From Algibacter_G agarivorans (GTDB lineage Bacteria; Bacteroidota; Bacteroidia; Flavobacteriales; Flavobacteriaceae): DNA of 64,000 nucleotides. The stretch spans positions 62,001-126,000 of the forward strand of contig NZ_BAABJJ010000010.1 of the NCBI RefSeq assembly GCF_039543245.1. Reading direction: 5' to 3'. A model generated the notes under the pieces. It was not told the DNA's origin. It saw only the letters and a list, made by a program, of their open reading frames with translations, and ran no database searches. How positions within the stretch are numbered: position 1 is the first letter of the stretch; each line of letters begins with the position of its first letter. Shown piece by piece: positions 43,574 through 52,669 of this stretch. The position numbers and the translations under genes are program-made.

Positions 43574-45526
43574 CTATTGAACTGATTTAAAAACTTTAGA
43601 ATTATTTTCTATAATACCTTTTGCTTTTTTGTAAATCTTGACTCTAGTATCGAATTTCTCGTATTCTGAATTATTAGACTTATACTCAGGTATTAAACTC
43701 TTCATTTTCATTACAATATTATTGTTTTGAAAACGATTTGTTATACAAAGTTCTTCAATTTCAGCCTTTATTCTGGCATATTCTAATTCTCTGGTTTTAC
43801 TTATTAATATTTTTTTATGATAAGTAGATAAGGTGTTTTCACCATTAGCTAATAATTCCTCATATAATTTCTCCCCTGGTCTTAATCCAGTAATTTTAAT
43901 ATCAATGTCTTCGGGGTATCTTAAACCTGAAAGCTTAATCATATTCTTAGCTAAATCATAAATTTTTACAGATTCTCCCATATCAAAAATGAATATCTCA
44001 CCACCTTTCCCCATAGTTCCTGCCTCAAGAACTAACTGAGAAGCCTCAGGAATAGTCATAAAGAATCTAGTAATATCTTTATGTGTCAAAGTCAAATCAC
44101 TGCCAGCTTCGATTTGTTTTTTAAATAAAGGAATGACTGATCCATTGGAGCCTAGAACATTCCCAAAACGTGTCGTAATAAATTTAGTTTTACTCTCTTT
44201 TTGAAGACAACTAATGTAGATTTCTGCCATTCGTTTTGTAGCTCCCATAACGCTAGTTGGATTAACAGCTTTATCTGTGGAAACAAAAACGAATTTTTTA
44301 ACATTATAACGCGAGGCTGTATCTGCTAATAATTTTGTTCCGTTTACGTTTATTTTTATAGCTTCATAAGGCGATTTTTCCATCAATGGCACATGCTTAT
44401 ATGCTGCAGCATGAAACACTATAGTAGGTTTGTATGTTTGAAAAATAGAGTCAATTCTAAGTCCGTCCCTAATATCAGCAACAATAGCTGCATAATTGTG
44501 CTTCCCGTCTCGCTTTAAATCTTGTTGCACGTCATAAAGCGCAGACTCTGCTTGATCTACTAAAATCAAATGTTTAACATCAAAGTTTGAAAGTTGTTTC
44601 ACCAACTCACTCCCTATAGATCCAGCAGCTCCAGTAACCAATACAACTTCGCCTCTAAATTCATTTAATAAATTAGGATTATCAATTTCAATTGGTGGTC
44701 GTCCTAACAAGTCTTCGATTTGTACTTTTTTAATTTGTTTAGCATTTAATTCGCCATTAATCCATTGTTCAATTGGTGGCACTTTTGTGATTTTAACATC
44801 TAAATCAATCAAACTGTCTATTAAATTAACCAACCGACTTGGCTTGACTGTCTGGGATGCAACAATTATTTCATCAACATTATTAATTTCAATGTAATTT
44901 TTATCAATGTCTTGTGATAATATAATTTTGATTCCGTTTATTAATTTCCCTTGCTTTTTTACATCATCATCAATAAAATTGACAATATTAAACATATTTT
45001 TAGAGGAATTTAACAAAGCGTTATAAGTTATAATACCTGAATCACTAGCTCCATAAATTAAAATGTTTTTTGATGGATTAAATTGACTATTCAAATAATT
45101 ATAGCTCAATTTGAAAAATAATCGACTTCCTGATAATGCAACAAAACTTAACAAAGCATGCATAACTATTATTGAAATCGGTATTGTAAATCCTGGTACT
45201 ACACCTGTAAGTCCATTTAACAAAATAACAAAAGCACTGGTTACAGACATTAAAACTATAGATTTAAAAACGTTTACAACATCAGTAAACCCAGTATGTC
45301 TTATCACGCTTTTAAAAGAGCCAACTACTAAAAAACTTAGTGCGGATACAACCAAAACAAATGGAAGTTCTAAGAAAAATTGACTTAAATCAAAATTAAG
45401 GGTAAAGTTAAATCTTATAAAATAAGCTAGAAAGAATGTAGCCAAGATTAAACATAAATCAACAGCAAAAACAACCCATTTAGAGGCATATTTTTGTGAA
45501 TAATAGGCAAAGTAGTTATTTATCAT
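43574..45526 (-). CDS. Membrane-bound UDP-GlcNAc 4,6-dehydratase (PglF/CapD type)
   Basis: A full-length enzyme of 650 residues. Four N-terminal membrane helices (about 15-125), a first nucleotide-binding-like domain (about 145-265) and the SDR catalytic domain (about 285-600) with VTGAAGSIGSEL and STDKAVNPTSVMGATKRMAE. The SMK catalytic set in this motif, in place of SYK, is characteristic of the PglF/WbpM class that yields UDP-4-keto-6-deoxy sugars. Its start overlaps the end of the aminotransferase gene by 4 bp, and the aminotransferase is its expected partner. Confidence 0.93.
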   Translation of the reverse strand: MINNYFAYYSQKYASKWVVFAVDLCLILATFFLAYFIRFNFTLNFDLSQFFLELPFVLVVSALSFLVVGSFKSVIRHTGFTDVVNVFKSIVLMSVTSAFVILLNGLTGVVPGFTIPISIIVMHALLSFVALSGSRLFFKLSYNYLNSQFNPSKNILIYGASDSGIITYNALLNSSKNMFNIVNFIDDDVKKQGKLINGIKIILSQDIDKNYIEINNVDEIIVASQTVKPSRLVNLIDSLIDLDVKITKVPPIEQWINGELNAKQIKKVQIEDLLGRPPIEIDNPNLLNEFRGEVVLVTGAAGSIGSELVKQLSNFDVKHLILVDQAESALYDVQQDLKRDGKHNYAAIVADIRDGLRIDSIFQTYKPTIVFHAAAYKHVPLMEKSPYEAIKINVNGTKLLADTASRYNVKKFVFVSTDKAVNPTSVMGATKRMAEIYISCLQKESKTKFITTRFGNVLGSNGSVIPLFKKQIEAGSDLTLTHKDITRFFMTIPEASQLVLEAGTMGKGGEIFIFDMGESVKIYDLAKNMIKLSGLRYPEDIDIKITGLRPGEKLYEELLANGENTLSTYHKKILISKTRELEYARIKAEIEELCITNRFQNNNIVMKMKSLIPEYKSNNSEYEKFDTRVKIYKKAKGIIENNSKVFKSVQ

Positions 45527-46653
45527 AATTTGAGGGTGTTTATAATATTATTAAGAATTCTAAATAAGTCATCTTGACTTAAGTTAGATCCACTTGGTAA
45601 ACAAAGACCTTTATCGAAAAGCTTCTCTGATGTTCCATTAGTAAAATGCAAATACTCTTTAAAAACGGGTTGCATGTGCATGGGTTTCCAAAGTGGTCTT
45701 GATTCTATGTCGTCTTTTAATAATTCTAATCTTATTTTTTCTCTAAGTTCGAATGATTCAGTCTCAATACAAGTAATCCATCTATTTGAGAAGAAATTTT
45801 CGGGTTCTTCTAAAAAAGTAATTTCTTTATATTGAGATAAATGCTGTTTGTAAAATTCAAAATTTTGTCTTCTAGCTTCCACTCTATCGTCAATCACTTC
45901 CATTTGCCCTCTACCAATTCCAGCTAATACATTACTCATTCTGTAGTTAAACCCAATGGATGAATGTTCATAATGTGGTGCATTATCTCTAGCTTGGGTC
46001 GATAAAAAAACAGCCTTTTCTTTTAGTTCTTTACTTTTAACAATTAAGGCGCCACCACCAGAAGTTGTAATTATTTTATTGCCATTAAATGAAAGTATTC
46101 CCATATCTGAAAGGGCACCACATTCTTTATTGAAATATCTACTTCCTAAGGCCTCAGCACTATCTTCAATAACCGGTATGCCATACTTTTCAGCTATAGC
46201 ATTAATTTCATTCGCCTTATATGGCATGCCATACAAATGAACCGCAATAATAGCTTTAGGTTTTTTATATTTTTCAATTCTATCTTTTATAGCTATTTCC
46301 AATAATTCTGGAGACATATTCCAAGTATCAGATTCACTATCAATGAATATAGGTGTTGCGCCTTGATATATGATTGGATTAGCCGAAGCTGAAAATGTAA
46401 AACTTTGGCATAAAACTTCGTCTCCCTTCGACACATCAAGCAACTGCAAAGCCAAATGAATAGCAGCAGTTCCCGAACTTAGTACAGCCACATGTTTTTC
46501 ACCTCCTAAATAGCTTTTCAAATCATTCTCAAAACCATCAACATTAGGTCCTAAAGGCGCTATCCAATTAGTTGTAAAGGCTTCAACAACAAATTTTTGT
46601 TCCGAGCCTCCCATATGTGGCGATGAAAGATATATTTTTGTTTTAGTCAACAT
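45523..46653 (-). CDS. DegT/DnrJ-family sugar aminotransferase (PglE-like)
   Basis: A PLP-dependent enzyme of 376 residues that most likely aminates the 4-keto sugar made by the neighbouring dehydratase. The Schiff-base Lys193 lies in SFNGNKIITTSGGG; SSGTAAIHLALQLL (59-72) and PVIEDSAEALGS (160-171) are standard. The pair matches PglF/PglE of bacillosamine-type synthesis; no acetyltransferase (PglD-like) is found in the window. It is first in the minus-strand export operon, read from the 629 bp spacer upstream. Confidence 0.92.
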   Translation of the reverse strand: MLTKTKIYLSSPHMGGSEQKFVVEAFTTNWIAPLGPNVDGFENDLKSYLGGEKHVAVLSSGTAAIHLALQLLDVSKGDEVLCQSFTFSASANPIIYQGATPIFIDSESDTWNMSPELLEIAIKDRIEKYKKPKAIIAVHLYGMPYKANEINAIAEKYGIPVIEDSAEALGSRYFNKECGALSDMGILSFNGNKIITTSGGGALIVKSKELKEKAVFLSTQARDNAPHYEHSSIGFNYRMSNVLAGIGRGQMEVIDDRVEARRQNFEFYKQHLSQYKEITFLEEPENFFSNRWITCIETESFELREKIRLELLKDDIESRPLWKPMHMQPVFKEYLHFTNGTSEKLFDKGLCLPSGSNLSQDDLFRILNNIINTLKL

Positions 46654-47282
46654 TTGGATTAAAAAACTACAATTTAAAATTAACGCATAAGTTTACACCC
46701 ATAGCTAAAAAACTATGCTTTATTAAAACATAAAATAATTTATTGGATATTCCCTCTTGCATATGTAACAAAATCAATTATTATATTAATAACTTCAATT
46801 AATTTGTATTAAACGTTTTAAAAATATTTAAAATATAACCTAACTTTATGAATCGGTTGTATTTGAGAGCTTTGAAATATGTTTAATTTACCTTTTAATA
46901 CAATTAAATTAATCATGCTATTAATCAATTCAATTCTGTTTAATAATGTAAATTTAGTAATTGTTTTAATGCAAAAAGAGTAGAATTAGGTTATTTCGCT
47001 AAAAGAGTTATTAAAATCGGTTAAGTGCATTTATGTTTTTTTAGAACAGAATAAAATAGTAGATTGTCGATATCTAACACTATAAACCATTAATCGTAAA
47101 ACCAACCAAGTACTTTGAATTTGCATACTTTATTTAATAAGCTTAAATGAAGAATAATTAAAAGGAATAGTTTTAGAATAAACCAACTTCTGCATCATAA
47201 CTAATCTTTTATTCTTTTTATAGATTTTCTGATTTTAATATTGCTTTTATAAAAAATATATACGTGCTTTACAAAAAAAAGC
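46654..47282. other. 629 bp divergent spacer between polysaccharide operons
   Basis: This very AT-rich region lies between the aminotransferase (minus) and asnB (plus). I find no gene. There is a small hairpin at 46702-46717 (CATAG..CTATG). No full TAnnTTTG box was found near either start, so the promoters here may be regulated or not of the usual kind. Confidence 0.4.
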
Positions 47283-49088
47283 ATGTGCGGTATATACCTA
47301 ACTAACATTCCATACGAAGAAAGTCTTGTAAAAGAAAAATTAGAATCTATTTCTTTTAGAGGCCCAGATTATACAGGTATAGAAAAAGTAAACAATCTAA
47401 CGCTTGGACATCTTAGACTCTCTATTTTAGATTTAGATGCCCGGTCTCATCAACCTATGATTCATGAAAATATTCATATCGTGTTTAATGGTGAAATATA
47501 CAATTATAAAGATATTAGGGCTGAATTATTAGCTAAAGGATATCTATTTAAAACTGAAAGTGACACTGAAGTTCTTTTGATTGGATATAAAGAATGGGGA
47601 GAAGATGTATTGCAAAGGATAAATGGCATGTTTGCCTTTTGTATTTATGATACAGCAAGTAATGAAATTTTCTCTGCAAGAGATAGGTTAGGTGTAAAAC
47701 CATTTTATTATTATTGGGAAAATGGCCAATTCGAAATTTGCAGTCAAATAAGACCTTTACTTAAAGATAAAAAAATTAATGAAGATGCAATTTCTATGTT
47801 TTTAGATTGTAAATTTATTCCTAGCCCATATACCATTGCCGAGAATGTTCATAAGCTTCCACCAGGAAATTTCATGAAAATAGATTTAAATTCTAAAGAA
47901 TATAAAATTAAAGAATTTTGGAATTTAGATTATGTAAAAACCAGAAACATTACTTATGAAGATGCAAAAAAAGAACTTCATGATTTATTAATAGATGCCG
48001 TAAAAATTAGACTTCAATCAGATGTTCCTATTGGTTCTTTTTTGTCGGGAGGTATTGATTCTGCATTAGTATCTAGTATCGCTGCAAAGATATCAGATAC
48101 CCCTATAAATACTTTTTCTATAGGGTTTGACGACCCAGAGTATGATGAAAGTAAGATAGCTGAACAATTTGCGAGAATAATGGGTTCAAAGCACAAAACA
48201 ACAATTTGTAGCTCTGAAGATATTTTAAAATTAATTCCAAAGCTTGTAGAAGTATATGACGAACCTTTTGCTGACAGTTCTGCTCTCCCCTCTTTGTTAT
48301 TAAATTCAGTAACAAAAGAACATGTTACAGTAGCACTTTCAGGAGATGGTGGCGATGAAAGTTTTATGGGTTATGATCATTTTGATTCGCTAATTAAAAA
48401 TAAGTTTATTATAGATATTCCCTACCCCATCAGAAAGGTTTTATCAAGTTCCTTTCTTTTAAGAATGATAGGTCAAAACACATATAGAGTCAAAAATGCC
48501 TTAAGAACAAGAACTAGAAATGATTTCATAGAAAATATATTTTCAAGAAAAGGTTTTTTATTGAAAGAGAAGAAACAAGATTATATGAAGCATTATCAAG
48601 GCTATAAAAAATGGTCTTCAAATTTTTTGCAAAAAGCAGCCGATTTGAATATTAAACTATGGTTAGAAAATGATAGTAATGCTAAAGTAGACCGTGCGAG
48701 TATGGCTTATTCCGTTGAAGTTAGAAGCCCATTTATGGATTACAGAGTTATAGAGTTTGCTAGATCACTACCTATGTCGTTTCGTTATGAAAGTGGGAGA
48801 CAAAAGAAAATATTAAGAGAGATCCTTAAAGAATATATTCCTGAAGAAATTTTTAATCAACCAAAAATGGGGTTTGCTCCGCCTATTGGTAACTGGATGC
48901 GACATGAATTAAAAGAAGAATTTATTTCTTCCCTTAATGATGATTTTTTAAACAAGGTTCCAAACTTAAATATTGTTAAGTTTAAAACTATCTTGAATGA
49001 GCACATGACAGAAAAACATGATCATACAGAAAATATTTGGAAAGTTTATGTTTTGAGTAAGTGGTATAAAGAATTCGGGTTTAGATAA
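47283..49088 (+). CDS. Glutamine-dependent asparagine synthase-type amidotransferase
   Basis: A 601-residue protein: N-terminal Ntn glutaminase with Cys2 (MCGIYL) and HLRLSILD, then an ATP-binding synthase domain with the pyrophosphatase loop SGGIDSALVSS (about 258-268). The C-terminal half has FADSSALPS and SGDGGDESF. It may make asparagine, but in polysaccharide clusters homologues amidate uronic acids. The cluster here has UDP-GlcA and UDP-HexNAcA dehydrogenases that would supply such sugars, so sugar amidation is a fair guess but not proven. It stands alone, with a terminator overlapping its last codons. Confidence 0.85.
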   Translation: MCGIYLTNIPYEESLVKEKLESISFRGPDYTGIEKVNNLTLGHLRLSILDLDARSHQPMIHENIHIVFNGEIYNYKDIRAELLAKGYLFKTESDTEVLLIGYKEWGEDVLQRINGMFAFCIYDTASNEIFSARDRLGVKPFYYYWENGQFEICSQIRPLLKDKKINEDAISMFLDCKFIPSPYTIAENVHKLPPGNFMKIDLNSKEYKIKEFWNLDYVKTRNITYEDAKKELHDLLIDAVKIRLQSDVPIGSFLSGGIDSALVSSIAAKISDTPINTFSIGFDDPEYDESKIAEQFARIMGSKHKTTICSSEDILKLIPKLVEVYDEPFADSSALPSLLLNSVTKEHVTVALSGDGGDESFMGYDHFDSLIKNKFIIDIPYPIRKVLSSSFLLRMIGQNTYRVKNALRTRTRNDFIENIFSRKGFLLKEKKQDYMKHYQGYKKWSSNFLQKAADLNIKLWLENDSNAKVDRASMAYSVEVRSPFMDYRVIEFARSLPMSFRYESGRQKKILREILKEYIPEEIFNQPKMGFAPPIGNWMRHELKEEFISSLNDDFLNKVPNLNIVKFKTILNEHMTEKHDHTENIWKVYVLSKWYKEFGFR

Positions 49089-49108
49089 AAATACCTAAAC
49101 CCGAATTC
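49071..49108. terminator. Perfect hairpin overlapping the asnB stop codon
   Basis: GAATTCGGGTTTAG and CTAAACCCGAATTC pair over 14 bp with a 10 nt loop. The left arm covers the codons for the last residues of the protein. T-runs are weak on both sides, so it may act as a bidirectional terminator with less certain strength. Confidence 0.65.
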
Positions 49109-49127
49109 ACTATTTAAAAACATTTAT

Positions 49128-50981
49128 TTAATTATCAACAGAATTCAAAAACTCTTCTAAATCATTATATCCATCACCATCAGTATCTCCTTTACCATCT
49201 TTTGATAGGTCGCCAAACTTAGCCCTTTCCCAAATATCAGCCATTCCATCAGCATCGGTATCATAACCTTCTGGTCTAGTTACACTAGTGTAAGTTGGGT
49301 TTGCACCAAATTTCGAATCTGATTGTAAATATAATGGCCTACTATTATCATTTTGTATTTCGTCTACTGCCTGTATATCAATAGAATCACGCCAAAAATT
49401 AAGCGTACCATCAGCATTCAATGTTTGACACGCACCTACAGTTGGTAAAATTTCAGTTTTTAAGCTAGAAGCTGCCAGTATATTTGGAGCTAAACCTTGT
49501 AAGGTTTGTTGTATACTTGTAAACCATTCTGATTTTACAGGGTTTGTGTTTGTCGAACCAAAGCTATGCCATGCGGAAATATCATTTGTTTCAGAATATG
49601 CTGACATATCATAACTGCCATCAGGATTAGTTGAATATTCATTATTATATAAATCTATTAAATTTCGGTCTATATGATTAAAACGACTATAAATATTTGG
49701 AGACATTGTTGTATTTGTTGCAATCATATAAATACCAGTAACTAATTTACCTGTAGAGCTATCATAGTTAAGTGCACTAGCCAAAGTATTGCTGCCACTT
49801 TGATAATAATTGCCAATATGATTTAAAGTGAAATCAAAACCATCTAATCGTAGTGTTCTGTAACGCCAATTGTGAATAAGATTATTTATAACATCTAATT
49901 CCATATCACCCGCTCCTTTAGGGAATCTGTGACTCGTGTTTGAACTTGCATTCCTAAGAATTGAAACACTTCCATAAGGCGCGGAATCATTTGTACCTAC
50001 AATCATTGCTGTCTTATTCTCAAAGAACAAACAATTTTGAATTGTTATATTTCCATCATCTCCATTTCCACTTATATCAAGAGCTTCATCTTTTGCCCAC
50101 GCAAAAGAACAATGGTCAACTATAACATTTGATGCTGCTTCAATAGTTATACAATCTCCATTGTCACTATCTTTACCATTTCTAAACCTGATGTTTCTGA
50201 CAATAATATTATCTGAACCTCTATTCCACCAAAGTCTACCGCCTGTAATTGTGATACCTCCATCGGGTGCTGTTTGCCCAGCAATCGTTACATCTCCATA
50301 ACCACTGCCGAGTATAATTCTACTTTGCAAATTAATTTCACCAGAAACATCAAAAACAATAATTCTTGAACCTTTAGTTTCAATGGCTTCTCTTAAACTA
50401 CCTGGACCATTATCGCTTAAGTTAGTAACATGTATAACTTGACCGCCACGTCCGCCAGTAACATAAGCACCAGCACCAAAAGCAGAAGGAAAAGCTTTTA
50501 ATTCAGTAGCAATATTTTCTTCAATGGAATCAATCGTTATAGAAACCGTGGCTGTATCACAATTCTCAGAATTAGTGGCATCACATACGGTATAATCAAA
50601 TGAATCATTTCCAGAAAAACCAGCATTTGGTGTGTATACTACAGTATCGTCTAAAAAATTATCTGGTGTATCATTATTATTAATAGTTAAGACCCCATTA
50701 GATGGATTGGTGTTAGATAATATAATGCTTTCAGGTAAATTTATATCATTAAGATAGGCTTCAATATCTACTGGTAGATGTTGCATTGTAATTACAGTAT
50801 CATCTACTGTATCTATTGGAATAACTTCATCTTCAGTATTCGGAATTTCTTCTTCAGGCTCTTCTGCAATTATGGTAGATTCTTCTATCACGAATAATTC
50901 TTCATTATTGCATGATGGTAATAATAGTAAAAAAAATAAAATAAAGGTCAATAGTTTTGTGTTTACAAATAGGTGCTTCAT
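49128..50981 (-). CDS. Lipoprotein pectate-lyase-like polysaccharide lyase
   Basis: A 617-residue exported lipoprotein (signal LLFFLLLLPSC-type, Cys at about residue 24). After a negatively charged linker comes a cadherin-like domain (about 70-150, NNNDTPDNFLDDTVVYTPNAG), then a right-handed beta-helix of the pectate lyase 1 type (about 165-490; GSLREAIET, ITIAGQTAPDGG-like, IVDHCSFAWAKDE), and a C-terminal calcium-binding repeat with DTDADGMADIW and DTDGDGYNDLEEF. It should cut uronic-acid glycans. It lies among genes that make UDP-GlcA and UDP-GalA, so it may trim the cell's own polymer. No T9SS sorting tail is evident. Confidence 0.83.
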   Translation of the reverse strand: MKHLFVNTKLLTFILFFLLLLPSCNNEELFVIEESTIIAEEPEEEIPNTEDEVIPIDTVDDTVITMQHLPVDIEAYLNDINLPESIILSNTNPSNGVLTINNNDTPDNFLDDTVVYTPNAGFSGNDSFDYTVCDATNSENCDTATVSITIDSIEENIATELKAFPSAFGAGAYVTGGRGGQVIHVTNLSDNGPGSLREAIETKGSRIIVFDVSGEINLQSRIILGSGYGDVTIAGQTAPDGGITITGGRLWWNRGSDNIIVRNIRFRNGKDSDNGDCITIEAASNVIVDHCSFAWAKDEALDISGNGDDGNITIQNCLFFENKTAMIVGTNDSAPYGSVSILRNASSNTSHRFPKGAGDMELDVINNLIHNWRYRTLRLDGFDFTLNHIGNYYQSGSNTLASALNYDSSTGKLVTGIYMIATNTTMSPNIYSRFNHIDRNLIDLYNNEYSTNPDGSYDMSAYSETNDISAWHSFGSTNTNPVKSEWFTSIQQTLQGLAPNILAASSLKTEILPTVGACQTLNADGTLNFWRDSIDIQAVDEIQNDNSRPLYLQSDSKFGANPTYTSVTRPEGYDTDADGMADIWERAKFGDLSKDGKGDTDGDGYNDLEEFLNSVDN

Positions 50982-51486
50982 GGTAATTAATTAGATTAGG
51001 GGGATTGTCAAATATATATACTTTAAAACGTTTTTATCTGTATTTCATCGAAAAAATGTAATTTATTGTAGGCTAATACTTCAAATATGTATTTCGTCGA
51101 TATTATAGATATTTACATTTGATTCATATACGGCGATTTTAGTAATACGGACTATATTATTTATAAAAAAAGTTGATTTTATCGCAAAAATAAGTAGTTA
51201 ATCGGATATTTTATAGTGCTTGTTAATAACTTGTAATAAAGATTTTTAGATATATCAAGCTTTTATATAGCAAAATATTCCCAAAATGAGATATTAGATC
51301 ATCTTCACTAAAAGCGGATGTTAACTCCAAAAAATACAATGTAAGTTCAATTGAAAAAAACTACAAAAATTTAATTAAGGTTTTAACGAGTATTTTATAC
51401 TATTCATCTCAAATTACTTTAACATTAATTTCTTTTTCACATATTTGTAATAAACAAAAAAATAACCCCTCAAATCTAAAAACAAA
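50982..51486. promoter_or_regulatory. 505 bp divergent control region between lyase and epimerase genes
   Basis: No gene is seen. It contains TATATTTG (51016-51009, minus), a full -7 box 28 nt before the lyase gene, and two TGTATTTC[A/G]TCGA boxes (51039-51051 and 51088-51100) with start points 49 bp apart, plus a weaker ATACGGCGATTTT near 51128. CATATTTG for the plus-strand gene is at 51440-51447. The repeated boxes suggest a regulator binding here. Confidence 0.5.
51433..51447 (+). promoter_or_regulatory. Promoter of the UDP-glucuronate epimerase gene
   Basis: TTTTTCACATATTTG is shared exactly with 52625-52639. It contains the near-consensus -7 box CATATTTG, 39 nt upstream of the ATG. Confidence 0.5.
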
Positions 51487-52509
51487 ATGAAAATACTTGT
51501 AACCGGAGCCGCTGGATTTATTGGTTTTTACACATCAAAAGTTTTAATAAACAAAGGGCACACTGTAGTTGGCTTAGATAATATAAACGATTATTACGAC
51601 ATAAATCTAAAATATGCCAGATTGAACGAATTAGGCATAGATAGAGATAACGCTTCCATCTTTAATAATATATCTAAAAGCAAAAAGGAGGTAACCTTTT
51701 CATTTATTAGACTAAATTTAGAAGATCGGGAAGCGCTCCCAAAACTTTTTAAAGGTGAAAATTTCGATGTGGTTTGCAATCTAGCTGCCCAAGCTGGTGT
51801 TCGATATAGCCTAGAAAACCCAGAATCTTATGTAGATTCAAATTTAGTAGGTTTTTTAAATATATTAGAATGCTGTAGAAATTTTAGCATCAAACATTTA
51901 GTATATGCCAGTAGCTCTAGTGTTTACGGATTAAATAAAAAAATACCATTTTCTACTGATGATAATGTAGATCATCCAATTAGTTTATACGCAGCCACAA
52001 AGAAGAGTAACGAATTAATGGCGCATACCTACAGTCATCTATTCAAAATTCCAACTACAGGACTTCGTTTTTTTACTGTTTATGGCCCTTGGGGAAGACC
52101 GGATATGGCTATGTTTTTATTTACTGATGCCATAGTTAATAATAAACCTATAAAAGTATTCAATTACGGAAAAATGGAACGTGATTTTACTTACATAGAT
52201 GATATTGTTGGAGGTGTAGTTAGAATTCTGGAACACCCTAATAAAGAAAGAATAGAACAAAACGATTTATACAAAGTATATAATATAGGTAATAATAACT
52301 CTGTGAAATTATTAGATTTTATAAAAGAGATCGAAATAAACCTTGAAACCGAGGCTGAAAAGAATATGCTGCCTATACAACCTGGTGACGTTGAACGCAC
52401 CTGGGCAAATGTAGACGATTTAATACATGATTATGATTACAAACCAAACACCTCTATAAGTCATGGTGTAAAAGCGTTTGTTGATTGGTATAAAACATAT
52501 TATAAATAG
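51487..52509 (+). CDS. UDP-glucuronate 4-epimerase
   Basis: An extended SDR of 340 residues. VTGAAGFIGFYTSK (4-17) binds NAD; YASSSSVYG and the YAATKK catalytic Tyr/Lys follow, and the block GPWGRPDMAMFLFT together with AAQAGVRYSLENP is the fingerprint of UDP-glucuronate 4-epimerases (CapI/LspL type). It would interconvert UDP-GlcA, made by the UDP-glucose dehydrogenase encoded three genes downstream, and UDP-GalA. A second promoter lies in the 160 bp gap before the next gene. Confidence 0.92.
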   Translation: MKILVTGAAGFIGFYTSKVLINKGHTVVGLDNINDYYDINLKYARLNELGIDRDNASIFNNISKSKKEVTFSFIRLNLEDREALPKLFKGENFDVVCNLAAQAGVRYSLENPESYVDSNLVGFLNILECCRNFSIKHLVYASSSSVYGLNKKIPFSTDDNVDHPISLYAATKKSNELMAHTYSHLFKIPTTGLRFFTVYGPWGRPDMAMFLFTDAIVNNKPIKVFNYGKMERDFTYIDDIVGGVVRILEHPNKERIEQNDLYKVYNIGNNNSVKLLDFIKEIEINLETEAEKNMLPIQPGDVERTWANVDDLIHDYDYKPNTSISHGVKAFVDWYKTYYK

Positions 52510-52624
52510 CTAATTACAAGTTGTATACCTGCTTTTTACCGATTAAACTCATTTAATAATTAACACTATGATTTTAATCGTGGAAAACGTTAACTTAGTA
52601 TAATAATCGTACATATATAAATAA

Positions 52625-52639
52625 TTTTTCACATATTTG
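52625..52639 (+). promoter_or_regulatory. Second promoter, identical 15-mer to 51433
   Basis: TTTTTCACATATTTG with the -7-like CATATTTG at 52632-52639. Transcription would start near 52645, which supports the ATG at 52670 as the start of the next gene. Confidence 0.5.
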
Positions 52640-52669
52640 CGGTAGATATTGACAATAAACCCAAATTTA

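Noticed and set aside
46654..47282. Possible small RNA or gene in the 629 bp spacer
   Set aside because: No open frame with coding character, no strong hairpin with T-run and no promoter box were found.
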